This document shows positions 26,608-35,368 of a DNA stretch of 64,000 nt, one piece after another. The notes beneath the pieces were generated by a model, which made no database searches, was not told where the DNA came from, and was given only the letters and a program-made list of their open reading frames with translations. The stretch is from Anaerolineales bacterium (GTDB taxonomy: Bacteria; Chloroflexota; Anaerolineae; Anaerolineales; UBA4823), in contig JAFGJM010000048.1 in NCBI GenBank assembly GCA_016929095.1, positions 1-64,000 on the forward strand, in the 5' to 3' direction. Numbering within the stretch: position 1 is the first letter of the stretch; each line of letters starts with the position of its first letter. A program made the translations under genes and the position numbers.

Positions 26608-27426
26608 ATGACCATCTGGCAATCAATAGTCCTTGGGGTTATCCAGGGATTGACCGAATTCTTACCCATATCCAGTTCCGGACACCTTGTTTTAGTGCCT
26701 ACTTTTTTAAATTGGCAAATACCTTCAGAAGATGCATTTCTCTTTGATGTTCTGGTGCAAATTGCCACATTGTTCGCGGTCATTATCTATTTTTGGTCTG
26801 ATTTAGTACGGATTTTTACCGGGGTTGTTAAGAGTATCAATAATAAAGAATCCTGGCAAGATGAAGATGTACGGCTGGGTTGGCTCATTATCATTGCAAC
26901 TATCCCAGCTGGAATATTTGGGTTATTGTTTAAAGATATAATCGAAGCATCATTTAATTCTGCTCAAGCTGTAGGTGTTTTCCTGATCATTACCGCTCTA
27001 TTATTAATCGCAGCAGAGCGAATTGGAAAATCAAATCGCGATCTAAAACAATTAAATTGGAAAGATGCCCTGATCGTCGGTTTATTTCAAAGCCTGGCAA
27101 CGCTTCCTGGGATATCCAGATCAGGTAGTACAATGTGCGGTGGCATGGTATGCCACTTGCATCGAAAAGATGCAGCCAAGTTTTCGTTCTTAATGTCCAT
27201 CCCAATTATGTTGGCAGCGGGATTGCTTGAAAGTATAAATCTGCTTCAAGCACCAAATCTAAATCAATTACTCCCGGTTTTTATTCCCGGTTTCATCGCC
27301 TCCGGCATTACAGGTTATTTATCAATCCGCTGGCTCCTTAAATTTCTTACCAGACACCGATTGGATTACTTTTCCGTATATTTAATCATCCTTGGCATGG
27401 CAACTTTTGTGTTCACAAGGGTTTAA
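26608..27426 (+). CDS. uppP: Undecaprenyl-diphosphatase
   Basis: The 272-residue polytopic protein has the BacA/UppP signatures: GVIQGLTEFLPISSSGHLVL at the N-terminus and LATLPGISRSGSTM in the second half, both forming the phosphatase site. It removes a phosphate from undecaprenyl diphosphate, recycling the lipid carrier of peptidoglycan and glycan synthesis. It precedes lipid kinase and acyltransferase genes on the same strand, forming an envelope-lipid group. Its presence supports lipid-carrier-based wall or glycan synthesis in this organism. Confidence 0.97.
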   Translation: MTIWQSIVLGVIQGLTEFLPISSSGHLVLVPTFLNWQIPSEDAFLFDVLVQIATLFAVIIYFWSDLVRIFTGVVKSINNKESWQDEDVRLGWLIIIATIPAGIFGLLFKDIIEASFNSAQAVGVFLIITALLLIAAERIGKSNRDLKQLNWKDALIVGLFQSLATLPGISRSGSTMCGGMVCHLHRKDAAKFSFLMSIPIMLAAGLLESINLLQAPNLNQLLPVFIPGFIASGITGYLSIRWLLKFLTRHRLDYFSVYLIILGMATFVFTRV

Positions 27427-27476
27427 CGGTAATGCAAATAAGTTACAAATTCCACCTTGAAGGGTAATCAGACATT

Positions 27477-28397
27477 ATGAGATATAAAATAATCGTGAAT
27501 CCCATTTCCGGGAGAGGGGCAGGCGGTAAATCCATTCCTTTCATACAAAAAAACCTGTTAGATGCAGGATTAGAAATCGATCTGGAAACAACCGAACGCC
27601 CCTGTCATGCCACGGAACTCGCTCAGAAAGCGGTAGCTGAGGGGTATGAAATCGTAGTTTCTGTTGGAGGAGATGGAACAGCCAATGAAGTAATCAATGG
27701 ATTAATGGCCGCTAAAGAATCCCTGGGACACTGCAGCTCAATGGGCATTATCGGTGTTGGTCGAGGCAACGATTTTGCTTTTGGAATGGGAATCCCAACC
27801 GGTCTTGAACCAGGCTGCCAAACTTTGATCGCAAATAACAGACGCATGATCGATATCGGCAAAGCAACCAGTGAAGATTACCCTCAGGGTCGCTATTTTG
27901 GAAATGGTGTAGGCATTGGGTTTGACGCTGTGGTGGGATTTGTCGCTGTCAAAATGAAACGTTTATCTGGATTCCCCTCATACATCGTAGCGGCTTTAAA
28001 AACAGTATTCCTATACTACCATGCGCCTTTCGTAAAAATCACGATCGATAACGGCGAATCATTCGAAATATCTTCATTGATGATTTCCATCATGAATGGC
28101 AGAAGGATGGGAGGCGGCTTCCTCATGGCGCCTGATTCAATCAGTAATGATGGTAAATTTGACCTGTGCATCGCACGAGAAGTCGACCGCTTGCGCATCT
28201 TTTCATTAATTCCCCATTTTATGCGCGGTACGCAGATGACACAAAAAGAGATCCGTTTCCTGCGAACCAGTGAAGTATCCGTTAATGCGATCAGAGGCCA
28301 TCTGCCATCCCATGCTGATGGTGAAACGATCAGCGTTGAAGGCAAACACATCACCGCTCAGATCATTCCCAACCAATTGGAAATAATTGGCCTATAA
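27477..28397 (+). CDS. Diacylglycerol kinase-family lipid kinase
   Basis: This 306-residue protein belongs to the DagK/YegS lipid kinase family: ATP-binding VSVGGDGTANEVINGL, IGVGRGNDFAFGMG, and the C-terminal GHLPSHADGE with the catalytic acid. It would phosphorylate diacylglycerol or a similar lipid using ATP at the membrane surface. Neighbours are uppP upstream and a PlsC acyltransferase 12 bases downstream, fitting phospholipid turnover. The exact lipid is unknown. Confidence 0.92.
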   Translation: MRYKIIVNPISGRGAGGKSIPFIQKNLLDAGLEIDLETTERPCHATELAQKAVAEGYEIVVSVGGDGTANEVINGLMAAKESLGHCSSMGIIGVGRGNDFAFGMGIPTGLEPGCQTLIANNRRMIDIGKATSEDYPQGRYFGNGVGIGFDAVVGFVAVKMKRLSGFPSYIVAALKTVFLYYHAPFVKITIDNGESFEISSLMISIMNGRRMGGGFLMAPDSISNDGKFDLCIAREVDRLRIFSLIPHFMRGTQMTQKEIRFLRTSEVSVNAIRGHLPSHADGETISVEGKHITAQIIPNQLEIIGL

Positions 28398-28409
28398 TTG
28401 GAGTAACTC

Positions 28410-29162
28410 ATGGATTTCATGCCTTTTTTAGTCAACTCGGCGATAAAACAAGTGATCAGAATTTTGTGCCTGGTGGATGATTCACAACTTTCCCGCATCC
28501 CAGATCAAGGCCCATTAATTCTGGTGGTTAATCATATCAATTTCCTGGATGTGCCATTAATTTATACACACTTATTACCGCGACCTGTGACCGGATTGGC
28601 AAAAACAGAAACATGGGATAACCCAGCGTTAAGACCTTTATTTAATATGTGGGGAGCAATTCCCATACAGCGGGGCGAAGCGGATGTAAATGCTATGCGT
28701 TTAAGTCTGGAAGCCTTACAGGCTAATAAAATTCTCGCTATTGCACCTGAGGGAACTCGTAGCCGAACCGGACATTTACAACGCGGGAAATCCGGAGTGG
28801 TAATGCTGGCATTAAAAAGCGGTGCGCCGTTATTACCTGTAGCAATTTATGGAGGAGAGGCGTTTAGTCAAAATGTAATGAAACTTCAACGAACTAATTT
28901 TAATATAATCGTCGGTTACCCTTTCCGAATCGATACCCGGGGGGTAAAAGTCACTAAAGAAATACGTCAGGAAATCACCGATGAAATTATGTATCAACTG
29001 GCGATTTTACTTCCATCGAGTTATCGGGGTTATTATTCGAATATTGACAAAGTGACCGATTTCTATTTACGATATATATCCTTATCCATGGATAACATTC
29101 ATTCAACAAATTCAATACAACCCGAAAATTCGTTGAGTGACTCAAATGTCGGATTGGTATAA
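28410..29162 (+). CDS. 1-acyl-glycerol-3-phosphate acyltransferase (PlsC-like)
   Basis: The 250-residue protein has the acyltransferase motifs in order: VNHINFLDVPL (the HX4D catalytic pair), GAIPIQRGEAD, IAPEGTRSRTG, and a hydrophobic Pro motif LLPVAIYGG. It should acylate lysophosphatidate to phosphatidate at the membrane. GGAG lies 6 bases before the ATG. Its last 24 bases overlap the start region of the next gene, so the cyclase is probably translationally coupled. Confidence 0.92.
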   Translation: MDFMPFLVNSAIKQVIRILCLVDDSQLSRIPDQGPLILVVNHINFLDVPLIYTHLLPRPVTGLAKTETWDNPALRPLFNMWGAIPIQRGEADVNAMRLSLEALQANKILAIAPEGTRSRTGHLQRGKSGVVMLALKSGAPLLPVAIYGGEAFSQNVMKLQRTNFNIIVGYPFRIDTRGVKVTKEIRQEITDEIMYQLAILLPSSYRGYYSNIDKVTDFYLRYISLSMDNIHSTNSIQPENSLSDSNVGLV

Positions 29163-31560
29163 ACAGATTTTCAATTCTCCAGCATTCTCGGATTCAGAAC
29201 TCACCCGGTTTGCTCAAATTGCCAATACATTATCATTAATCCCTATGATTTACGGAATTTCCGTAGGGATCATGCTTTGGGTTTATGAATCTTTACCAAA
29301 ATTCCATATCTTTATTTTCATCCTTTGTGTAATTATTATATTAATCGCGTCTTATGTGCTGCTTCGGAAAGGCGCTATTCACATAGCCAGAAGTCTTCTG
29401 GTTACATGGCAATGGATTTCCATGACCATTGTCATTGTCTTCATTTACAAAGGTAATTTCTCGCACGCCATCGATTCGTATTTACTGGTTATTTTTTTTG
29501 CTGGGTTATTACTGGGTGAAAAAACAGCCCTGGTTTTTGCGATATTGAACCTTGTTTCATTGCTCACGATTTCACTTTTTATCCCGGATTCATTTTCAAT
29601 ATCATTCGACCCCAAAATTGGAAATGTAATCCATTTGATCAATTTTCTGGTTGTTACGGCATTAGTGATATTCGGAGATCGATATCTAAAGCGCAGTTAT
29701 CAAGCGGTGAAAGAGAAGGAGCAAGAACTAATTAAAAATAACCTTGAGCTTTTAGATATCCGTGCGCATTTGGAAAAAGATGTTGACGCTCACTCCAAAG
29801 AAATCGATAAACAAAAATTTCATTTTGAGGCTCTCGTTAAAAATTCTCCACTGGCAATCGTAATTCTTGATCTCCATCACCGCGTTATTGGATGTAACCC
29901 GGCTTTTGAATATTTGTTTGGTTATGCTGAGAATGAAGTTGTTGACACAAATCTAGATGATTTAATAACCAATCCGGACGTGTTCGCTGAGGCGCAATCA
30001 TATACACAGCGTGCATTGAACGGCGAGACTTTATACGCTACTGGAAAGCGCCGCACCAAAGACGGCCAAATGATAGACGTCGAAATATATGGCGTCCCGG
30101 TGATGGTAGAAAATCAAATGATTGGAATTTATGCGCTATATAACGACATTTCTAATCGTGCGCTTACCGAAAAAGCCTTGAGGGAGAGTGAAGAACAACA
30201 TCGAAATTTATTTGAAAATGTTCCAATTCCTCTCTGGGAACAAGATTTTTCCGAAATTAAAGCCTTCATTGAGAGCCTTCAGGGAAATGGCATAACGGAA
30301 ATGAAGACATATTTTGATGAACATCCAGAGGCAGTGGCTTTTTGCACACGATTAGCCAAGATCATAAATCTTAACCATGCAGCCCTTTCGCTATATGGCG
30401 CCCAAACGAAAGAAGAACTGATTGGCTCCCTGGATTCAATTGTTGGTGAAGAATCGCTCGAATCCTTTAAAGAAGAAATTCTCTACTTATTGGAAGGCAA
30501 TACTCGCTTTGTAAAAGAAATCGTCAATCGGACTTTGGCCGGTCAATTACTGACCGTTCGTCTGGATTTATCATTGGCGCCAGGTTATGAAGATTCATGG
30601 GCAAAGGTCTTCGTCTCGACTACAGATATTACTACCCAAAAACAAGCCCAGGATGAATTAAAAGCCAGCGAGAATCGTCAACGCCTGATATTGGAAAGTA
30701 TGCCTGTCTTAATGTTCGCCATGGACGACAAGAATATCATTACATCCTGGAATCAGGCTTGTGAAGTTACCACAGGATATCGCGCCAGTGAAATCATTAA
30801 CAATTCAAAAGCGATCGAACTTTTATTTCCCGATTCCGAGTATCGAAAATTCGTTTTAAACGAGCTTCAAAGGCAAGGAACCGAGTTCAGTGAATTGGAG
30901 CTTGAATTTACCGGAAAAAATGGGCAGAAAAAAACCATTTCCTGGTCTAATATTTCCAGCCGTTTACCGATTCCTGGATGGAATTTTTGGGCAATAGGCG
31001 TCGATATCACTGAACGTAAAGCCGCAGAAGAGCAATTGAAATACCTTGCCAGTCATGATACGCTCACTGATTTACCCAATAGAGCACTTTTCAATGATCG
31101 TTTAAATCACGCCCTCTCACTGGCTAAACGAAACCAACATATAATTGCTGTGATTTTTCTCGATTTGGATAATTTTAAAATGGTAAATGACACCCTGGGT
31201 CATGAAAAGGGGGATGAACTTCTGATCGAAGTTGCTCAACGTATCACGAAATGTTTACGAAAAAGTGATACCGTAGCGCGTATTGGCGGCGATGAATTTG
31301 CTTTTGTATTAGAGAACATTACCTCACGAACAGATATCATCCAAATTTTAAATAAAATATTTATCGCCATATCTGCTCCAATAGTCATCGGGGGTCATGT
31401 TTGGAATATCACACCGAGTGTTGGGGTCACTTTATATCCGGAAGATGGCGAAGATGCAGAAACATTATTGAAAAAAGCCGACATCGCCATGTACGAAGTC
31501 AAAGAGAGAGGCAAGAATGATTTTCATTTTTTCTCACCTGAATCGGATATAACACAATAA
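29137..31560 (+). CDS. Membrane-bound PAS-GGDEF diguanylate cyclase
   Basis: Over 807 residues there are an N-terminal membrane region with five or six helices (about 20-190), a short coiled coil, three PAS-type regions (about 225-345, 350-500 and 505-635) and a C-terminal GGDEF domain. The catalytic signature is intact (RIGGDEFAFV), as is the upstream TDLPNRALFNDRL. An RxxD inhibitory site (RKSD) lies five residues before GGDEF, so product inhibition by cyclic di-GMP is expected. There is no EAL or HD-GYP domain. The start is GTG at 29137 or ATG at 29146, both inside plsC. No cyclic di-GMP receptor was recognised in the window. Confidence 0.93.
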   Translation: MTQMSDWYKQIFNSPAFSDSELTRFAQIANTLSLIPMIYGISVGIMLWVYESLPKFHIFIFILCVIIILIASYVLLRKGAIHIARSLLVTWQWISMTIVIVFIYKGNFSHAIDSYLLVIFFAGLLLGEKTALVFAILNLVSLLTISLFIPDSFSISFDPKIGNVIHLINFLVVTALVIFGDRYLKRSYQAVKEKEQELIKNNLELLDIRAHLEKDVDAHSKEIDKQKFHFEALVKNSPLAIVILDLHHRVIGCNPAFEYLFGYAENEVVDTNLDDLITNPDVFAEAQSYTQRALNGETLYATGKRRTKDGQMIDVEIYGVPVMVENQMIGIYALYNDISNRALTEKALRESEEQHRNLFENVPIPLWEQDFSEIKAFIESLQGNGITEMKTYFDEHPEAVAFCTRLAKIINLNHAALSLYGAQTKEELIGSLDSIVGEESLESFKEEILYLLEGNTRFVKEIVNRTLAGQLLTVRLDLSLAPGYEDSWAKVFVSTTDITTQKQAQDELKASENRQRLILESMPVLMFAMDDKNIITSWNQACEVTTGYRASEIINNSKAIELLFPDSEYRKFVLNELQRQGTEFSELELEFTGKNGQKKTISWSNISSRLPIPGWNFWAIGVDITERKAAEEQLKYLASHDTLTDLPNRALFNDRLNHALSLAKRNQHIIAVIFLDLDNFKMVNDTLGHEKGDELLIEVAQRITKCLRKSDTVARIGGDEFAFVLENITSRTDIIQILNKIFIAISAPIVIGGHVWNITPSVGVTLYPEDGEDAETLLKKADIAMYEVKERGKNDFHFFSPESDITQ

Positions 31561-31699
31561 TCATATACATTTTATTCTATAGATTTATACGAAATCGTTT
31601 ACAATTAATCATTAAACCGTTGAGTGAACATTCCAGCCGGCCCGGGCGGCGTTCGTTCGGCTACAACGACATATCATTCACCGAAAATGGAGGAAAAAA

Positions 31700-32116
31700 A
31701 TGTACCATACCATCATAATCGTTGGAAATCTTGGTCGAGATCCAGAAATGCGTTACACACCCAATGGTCAAGCTGTGACAAATTTCAATGTGGCAACAAA
31801 TCGGCAATATACCGGATCGGATGGCACCCAGGTAAAAGAAACAATATGGTTCCGAGTATCCACCTGGGGAAAAATCGCTGAAAATTGCAATCAATATTTA
31901 CGCAAGGGCAGTAAAGTTCTTATTGAAGGACGCCTTGTTCCAGATCAATCGACAGGAGGCCCAAAAACATGGACCCGTCAAGATGGAAGTGTCTCTGCGT
32001 CTTATGATGTAACAGCCAATGTCGTCCAATTTTTATCCAGCCGGAGCGAAGTGGAAAGCGGTTACCAGGGTAGCGAGAATGTAACACCGGTTGAAGATAA
32101 TAACATTCCCTTCTAA
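31700..32116 (+). CDS. ssb: Single-stranded DNA-binding protein
   Basis: The 138-residue protein has one OB fold (IIIVGNLGRDPEMRYTPNG, WFRVSTWGKIAE, LIEGRLVPD) and a short tail ending DNNIPF, the conserved hook for partner repair proteins. The central linker is short for the family. GGAGG lies 6 bases before the ATG. Downstream are a DUF3467 gene, a translin-family gene and two Cas4-like nuclease parts on the same strand with small gaps, so it may be co-transcribed with them. Confidence 0.96.
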   Translation: MYHTIIIVGNLGRDPEMRYTPNGQAVTNFNVATNRQYTGSDGTQVKETIWFRVSTWGKIAENCNQYLRKGSKVLIEGRLVPDQSTGGPKTWTRQDGSVSASYDVTANVVQFLSSRSEVESGYQGSENVTPVEDNNIPF

Positions 32117-32134
32117 ATAAAGACACGAAATGAC

Positions 32135-32467
32135 ATGATAGATAAACCCCCACAAAATCCAACTCCTTCTTTGCCACCTATGGAATATCCTGCCAACCTG
32201 ACAGTTGAATATGTTAACCTGGTAAGAATTGCCCATTCCGCTTCAGAAATGGTATTCGATTTTGCTCATCTTTTCCCAGGAAACCAAAAAGCTATCGTCC
32301 AATCGCGTATCATTATGTCTCCCTTAGGCGCAAAGTTATTTTTCCGTGCCTTAGGAGAGAATATCTCTCGATATGAGACTGCCTTTGGCGAAATAAATGT
32401 ACCAGGTGGGAGTTCGTTGGCAGACCAATTATTTCGCCCCAATCAATCACCCGATAAACCAGAATAG
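32135..32467 (+). CDS. DUF3467-family protein
   Basis: The product has 110 residues, with a Pro-rich start (to about 18) and a core matching the DUF3467 pattern: YVNLVRIAHSASEMVFDFAH, then SRIIMSPLGAKLFFRALGEN and YETAFGEI. The family has no known function and is cytoplasmic. It lies 18 bases after ssb and 5 bases before the translin-family gene, so it belongs to the same transcription unit. Confidence 0.8.
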   Translation: MIDKPPQNPTPSLPPMEYPANLTVEYVNLVRIAHSASEMVFDFAHLFPGNQKAIVQSRIIMSPLGAKLFFRALGENISRYETAFGEINVPGGSSLADQLFRPNQSPDKPE

Positions 32468-32472
32468 ATATT

Positions 32473-33108
32473 ATGAAACAAAAATTAGACACTATTGCAG
32501 ACCGCATCCATACATCATTTGATTTACGTACAGCCGCGCGCGACCGCGCATTGACTCAAGCCAGAACACTCACCCGGCATTGCGCCAATGCTATCCGTTC
32601 CATCCATCGAGGGGATGAGGATGCCGCAAACGATGAATTGATCGCGGCTAATCGGTTGGCTTCCTCCCTTAAAACCGACCTTGAGGAATATCCCGATCTA
32701 TATTATGCAGGCTATACGCAGGATGCCTTAAAAGAATTCGCCGAAGCAAATATTGTCATCGCACTTATCCAAAACGGCGATTTCCCTACCCCTGAAGACC
32801 TGCATCTTGAATATGCGACCTACTTGAAGGGACTGGCAGAAACGGTGGGCGAGTTGCGACGTCGATGCCTGGATATTCTGCGCCATGGGCATTCCCAGGA
32901 AGCCGAACGGTTACTTTCCTATATGGATGACATTTATACCATTCTCGTCACCATGGATTACCCAGATGCCATCACCGGTGGTTTGCGCCGCCTGACCGAT
33001 ATTGTTCGCAATATCAACGAGAAGACTCGCGGCGATATGACATTGAGTTTACGCCAGGAACATCTTGAACAAAGCCTGCAAAGAATGGAACAACGCTTAG
33101 ACCATTGA
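32473..33108 (+). CDS. Translin-family protein
   Basis: This 211-residue all-helical protein matches the translin/Trax family (COG2178 type) over its whole length. The central helix has ALKEFAEANIVIAL, followed by TYLKGLAETVGELRR and the C-terminal MDYPDAITGGLRRLTD and KTRGDMTLS. Translins assemble into octameric shells that bind single-stranded nucleic acid. Trax subunits are RNases using an ExxE pair plus an Asp. Here Glu88 and Glu91 occupy the ExxE position and Asp152 or Asp153 could be the third acid, so an active nuclease is possible. The TGA overlaps the TTG of a Cas4-like nuclease part, tying the two together. Translin is uncommon in bacteria. Confidence 0.82.
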   Translation: MKQKLDTIADRIHTSFDLRTAARDRALTQARTLTRHCANAIRSIHRGDEDAANDELIAANRLASSLKTDLEEYPDLYYAGYTQDALKEFAEANIVIALIQNGDFPTPEDLHLEYATYLKGLAETVGELRRRCLDILRHGHSQEAERLLSYMDDIYTILVTMDYPDAITGGLRRLTDIVRNINEKTRGDMTLSLRQEHLEQSLQRMEQRLDH

Positions 33109-33341
33109 GAATTATCCGCGCCTCTGAGATCGGTACATTTGATTTTTGCCAGCTCGCCTGGTGGTATCAAACCCATGGCGAAGTGCCAGATAATCAAATT
33201 GAATTGAGTCAGGGCATAGAAAGGCATGCCCGGCATAATAGAACCGTGTTTTATTTAAAAACCCTTAGGATCGCTGGATTCGCTTTGCTAATAATCGCTG
33301 CAGGGATATTTTTCATTTACGTATTTCAATGGACATTCTAG
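33105..33341 (+). CDS. N-terminal part of a split, membrane-anchored Cas4-like nuclease
   Basis: The 78 residues contain the start of a Cas4/RecB-type PD-(D/E)XK nuclease: RASEIGTFDFCQLAWW with Cys15, matching the first iron-sulphur Cys, and LSQGIERHARHN with His41. One membrane helix (RIAGFALLIIAAGIFFIYVF) follows. The catalytic Asp, Glu and Lys and the other three Cys are in the next, overlapping gene. It starts with TTG in a TTGA overlap with the translin stop, so coupling is likely. Either the nuclease works as two chains or one frameshift separates a single gene of about 250 codons. Confidence 0.7.
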   Translation: MRIIRASEIGTFDFCQLAWWYQTHGEVPDNQIELSQGIERHARHNRTVFYLKTLRIAGFALLIIAAGIFFIYVFQWTF

Positions 33342-33868
33342 CATTAGCGATCCTGATTTTAGCGATTATCGCCATTTGGGGATCATCGCGACTATTACAA
33401 ATCCAGGGATTACCAAAGGGGAAAATCATTTACACCGATACACACCTATGGCAATCTGTGGTTACCCCCTTATTCGACCCTGAATTAGGTTTGACTGGCA
33501 AACCCGACTACATTGTTCGTAAAGGAAATCTGATCATTCCAATTGAAGTAAAATCGAGTTATGGAAATTCATCCCCAACGCCTTCTCACATATTACAACT
33601 GGCAGCATATTGCTGCCTGATTCAAAAAACTTATCATCAAAGACCCCCTCATGGCATTATTCATTACACCGTCGGAAATAAAAAAAACCGGAGCATTAAC
33701 TCACAAACTTATAAAATTAATTACACCAAAAAATTAGAAACATCATTAATCGAAACCATCAATCAAATGCGTTCCCTTGAAAACCAACACCAAATCAAGC
33801 GCTCGCATAATGCTGTCCGACGTTGCAATCGGTGTGGATATCGCTTAAAATGCGATCAAAAGCTGTAA
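33329..33868 (+). CDS. C-terminal part of a split, membrane-anchored Cas4-like nuclease
   Basis: The 179 residues start with a membrane helix (ILALAILILAIIAIWG) and then carry the catalytic core of a Cas4/RecB-type nuclease: GKPDYIV with Asp60, PIEVKSSYG with Glu73 and Lys75, and QLAAYC with Gln90 and Tyr94. The C-terminus has RRCNRCGYRLKC, giving Cys166, Cys169 and Cys175, three of the four Cys expected for the iron-sulphur cluster. The fourth is Cys15 of the overlapping upstream gene (13-base overlap, -1 frame). No CRISPR array or other cas gene is present, so a CRISPR role is unsupported. Function unknown; single-stranded DNA or RNA processing is plausible. Confidence 0.72.
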   Translation: MDILALAILILAIIAIWGSSRLLQIQGLPKGKIIYTDTHLWQSVVTPLFDPELGLTGKPDYIVRKGNLIIPIEVKSSYGNSSPTPSHILQLAAYCCLIQKTYHQRPPHGIIHYTVGNKKNRSINSQTYKINYTKKLETSLIETINQMRSLENQHQIKRSHNAVRRCNRCGYRLKCDQKL

Positions 33869-33902
33869 TTCAATAAATCAATTCCAAATTTCCCAACCGA
33901 AT

Positions 33903-33932
33903 TTGACCGATTTTCCAACTTGCTAATATAAT
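33903..33932 (+). promoter_or_regulatory. Promoter of nadK, near-leaderless
   Basis: TTGACC, 18 bases, TATAAT, then only 9 bases to the ATG at 33942. Transcription would start within a few bases of the start codon, and no ribosome site is present. Confidence 0.6.
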
Positions 33933-33941
33933 AAACAAATA

Positions 33942-34814
33942 ATGATTGATTCAAAAATATCTCCCACAAAAATCGCCATTGTGTCACACCCACAGGCTTC
34001 ACAAGCTGCCGATGAAGCTTTGAAGATAGAAACCTATCTAAATAATCAAGGCATCATCACAAAAAGATCAATTTTATATGAAGAAGGTCTTAGCAATCAG
34101 ATCGAAGCGGGTGAATTTGATATGCTGATAGCACTAGGGGGAGATGGTACGATGTTACGTGCTGGTCACCTGTGTGCCCCTTGCGGTATACCCATATTAG
34201 GGATTAACCTGGGTCATTTTGGATTTCTTATGGAAGTCCGCCAAAACCAATGGAAAGATGTTTTCCCCCGATTATTTCAAGGCGATTATTGGCTGGAACA
34301 ACGCATGATGCTATGTGCAGAACATTTCCATGAAGGGAATTCTCTCGGAAAATGGGAAGTGCTCAATGAAGTGGTCGTAGGCAGAGGGCAGGCAGTTCGC
34401 CCTGTACACTTAATAGCACACGTAGACGAACGATATCTCACCACCTACGTTGCCGATGCACTCATTGCATCAACAGCAACTGGTTCAACAGCTTATGCTA
34501 TGGCTGCCGGTGGTCCTATCTTGCCTCCCGAGCTGCGCAACATTTTACTTGTTCCTGTCGCTCCCCACCTTTCCATAGACCGGGCAATCATGCTTTCCGA
34601 GGGATCAACAGTCACCATCACTGTAGAAACCAGTCACGAGGCTGTTGTATGCATCGATGGTCAAACCCCGGAGTTCATGGAGAGTGGCGACCTCGTAAAT
34701 GTACGTGCCAGCGGTCACAGTGCTCAATTTGTACGTTTTCAGGACCCAGGATATTTCTATCGCAATCTTACCCCTCACATGAATCAAAACCCATCTACAG
34801 GCGCCAATCGATGA
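33942..34814 (+). CDS. nadK: NAD kinase
   Basis: The 290-residue protein has the NAD kinase motifs IALGGDGTMLRAGHL, the NE motif in VLNEVVVGRG, and IASTATGSTAYAMAAGGPI. It phosphorylates NAD to NADP, the only route to NADP. The start codon has almost no leader and is driven by a strong-looking TTGACC/TATAAT promoter. The stop overlaps the next ATG (ATGA at 34811-34814), coupling it to the B-box membrane protein. Confidence 0.96.
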   Translation: MIDSKISPTKIAIVSHPQASQAADEALKIETYLNNQGIITKRSILYEEGLSNQIEAGEFDMLIALGGDGTMLRAGHLCAPCGIPILGINLGHFGFLMEVRQNQWKDVFPRLFQGDYWLEQRMMLCAEHFHEGNSLGKWEVLNEVVVGRGQAVRPVHLIAHVDERYLTTYVADALIASTATGSTAYAMAAGGPILPPELRNILLVPVAPHLSIDRAIMLSEGSTVTITVETSHEAVVCIDGQTPEFMESGDLVNVRASGHSAQFVRFQDPGYFYRNLTPHMNQNPSTGANR

Positions 34815-35341
34815 CTGACTCCCCACCAAAAACATATTGTGTCAATCACCCACAAACTGAAACATCACTCAGGTGCAACAAGTGTGAAAAACCGATCTGT
34901 GTAAAATGCGCGGTGCTTACGCCTACCGGATATCGTTGTAAAGAGTGTGTAAAAGGTCAACAAAAACAATTTGAAACGGCGTTATGGTACGACTACATCA
35001 TTGCCTTTATGATCAGCAGTATATTATCTTATGTTGGCAGCCGCATTATTACCATCATGAGTTATTTCACCATCTTACTGGCGCCGGTAGCGGGTGTCAT
35101 AATCGCTGAACTCATCCGAACCCTGACAAAAAGGCGGCGATCAAAACGTCTTTTTCAATTGACAACTTTAGCCACAGTTTTGGGAAGTTTGCCGATTCTC
35201 ATTATGTATCTATTCATGGTCATTTCTGGTCTTTCTCAGGGTGGTTTTGGACTTTTATGGAATTTATTGTGGCAAGGCGTGTATACTTTCACAGTGACTT
35301 CTACCGTTTATTATCGGATGTCCGGCATTAAAATTGGATAA
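34811..35341 (+). CDS. B-box-type zinc finger membrane protein
   Basis: The 176 residues consist of an N-terminal zinc module with Cys10, His13, Cys22, Cys25, Cys30, Cys33, Cys43 and Cys46 (including RCNKCEKPICVKC and YRCKEC), which resembles bacterial B-box-like domains. Three or four membrane helices follow (from about residue 60). Proteins of this layout are frequent in Chloroflexota but have no assigned function; the zinc module probably binds a protein partner on the cytoplasmic side. Start at 34811 is fixed by the ATGA overlap with nadK and by the zinc motif following directly. Confidence 0.8.
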   Translation: MTDSPPKTYCVNHPQTETSLRCNKCEKPICVKCAVLTPTGYRCKECVKGQQKQFETALWYDYIIAFMISSILSYVGSRIITIMSYFTILLAPVAGVIIAELIRTLTKRRRSKRLFQLTTLATVLGSLPILIMYLFMVISGLSQGGFGLLWNLLWQGVYTFTVTSTVYYRMSGIKIG

Positions 35342-35368
35342 ATAATCAACAGTGCAAACAATAGATGT

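Noticed and set aside
31624..31881. An 85-codon frame overlapping the ssb start
   Set aside because: It is the shifted frame of ssb; the GGAGG site serves the ssb ATG.
33269..33341. A classical -1 slippery heptamer joining the two nuclease parts
   Set aside because: The only T-rich site (ATATTTTTC) does not fit X-XXY-YYZ in frame; programmed slippage is therefore not supported, though not excluded.
33105..33868. A CRISPR-Cas adaptation module
   Set aside because: The nuclease is Cas4-like, but no cas1, cas2 or repeat array is visible, and it has membrane helices unusual for Cas4.
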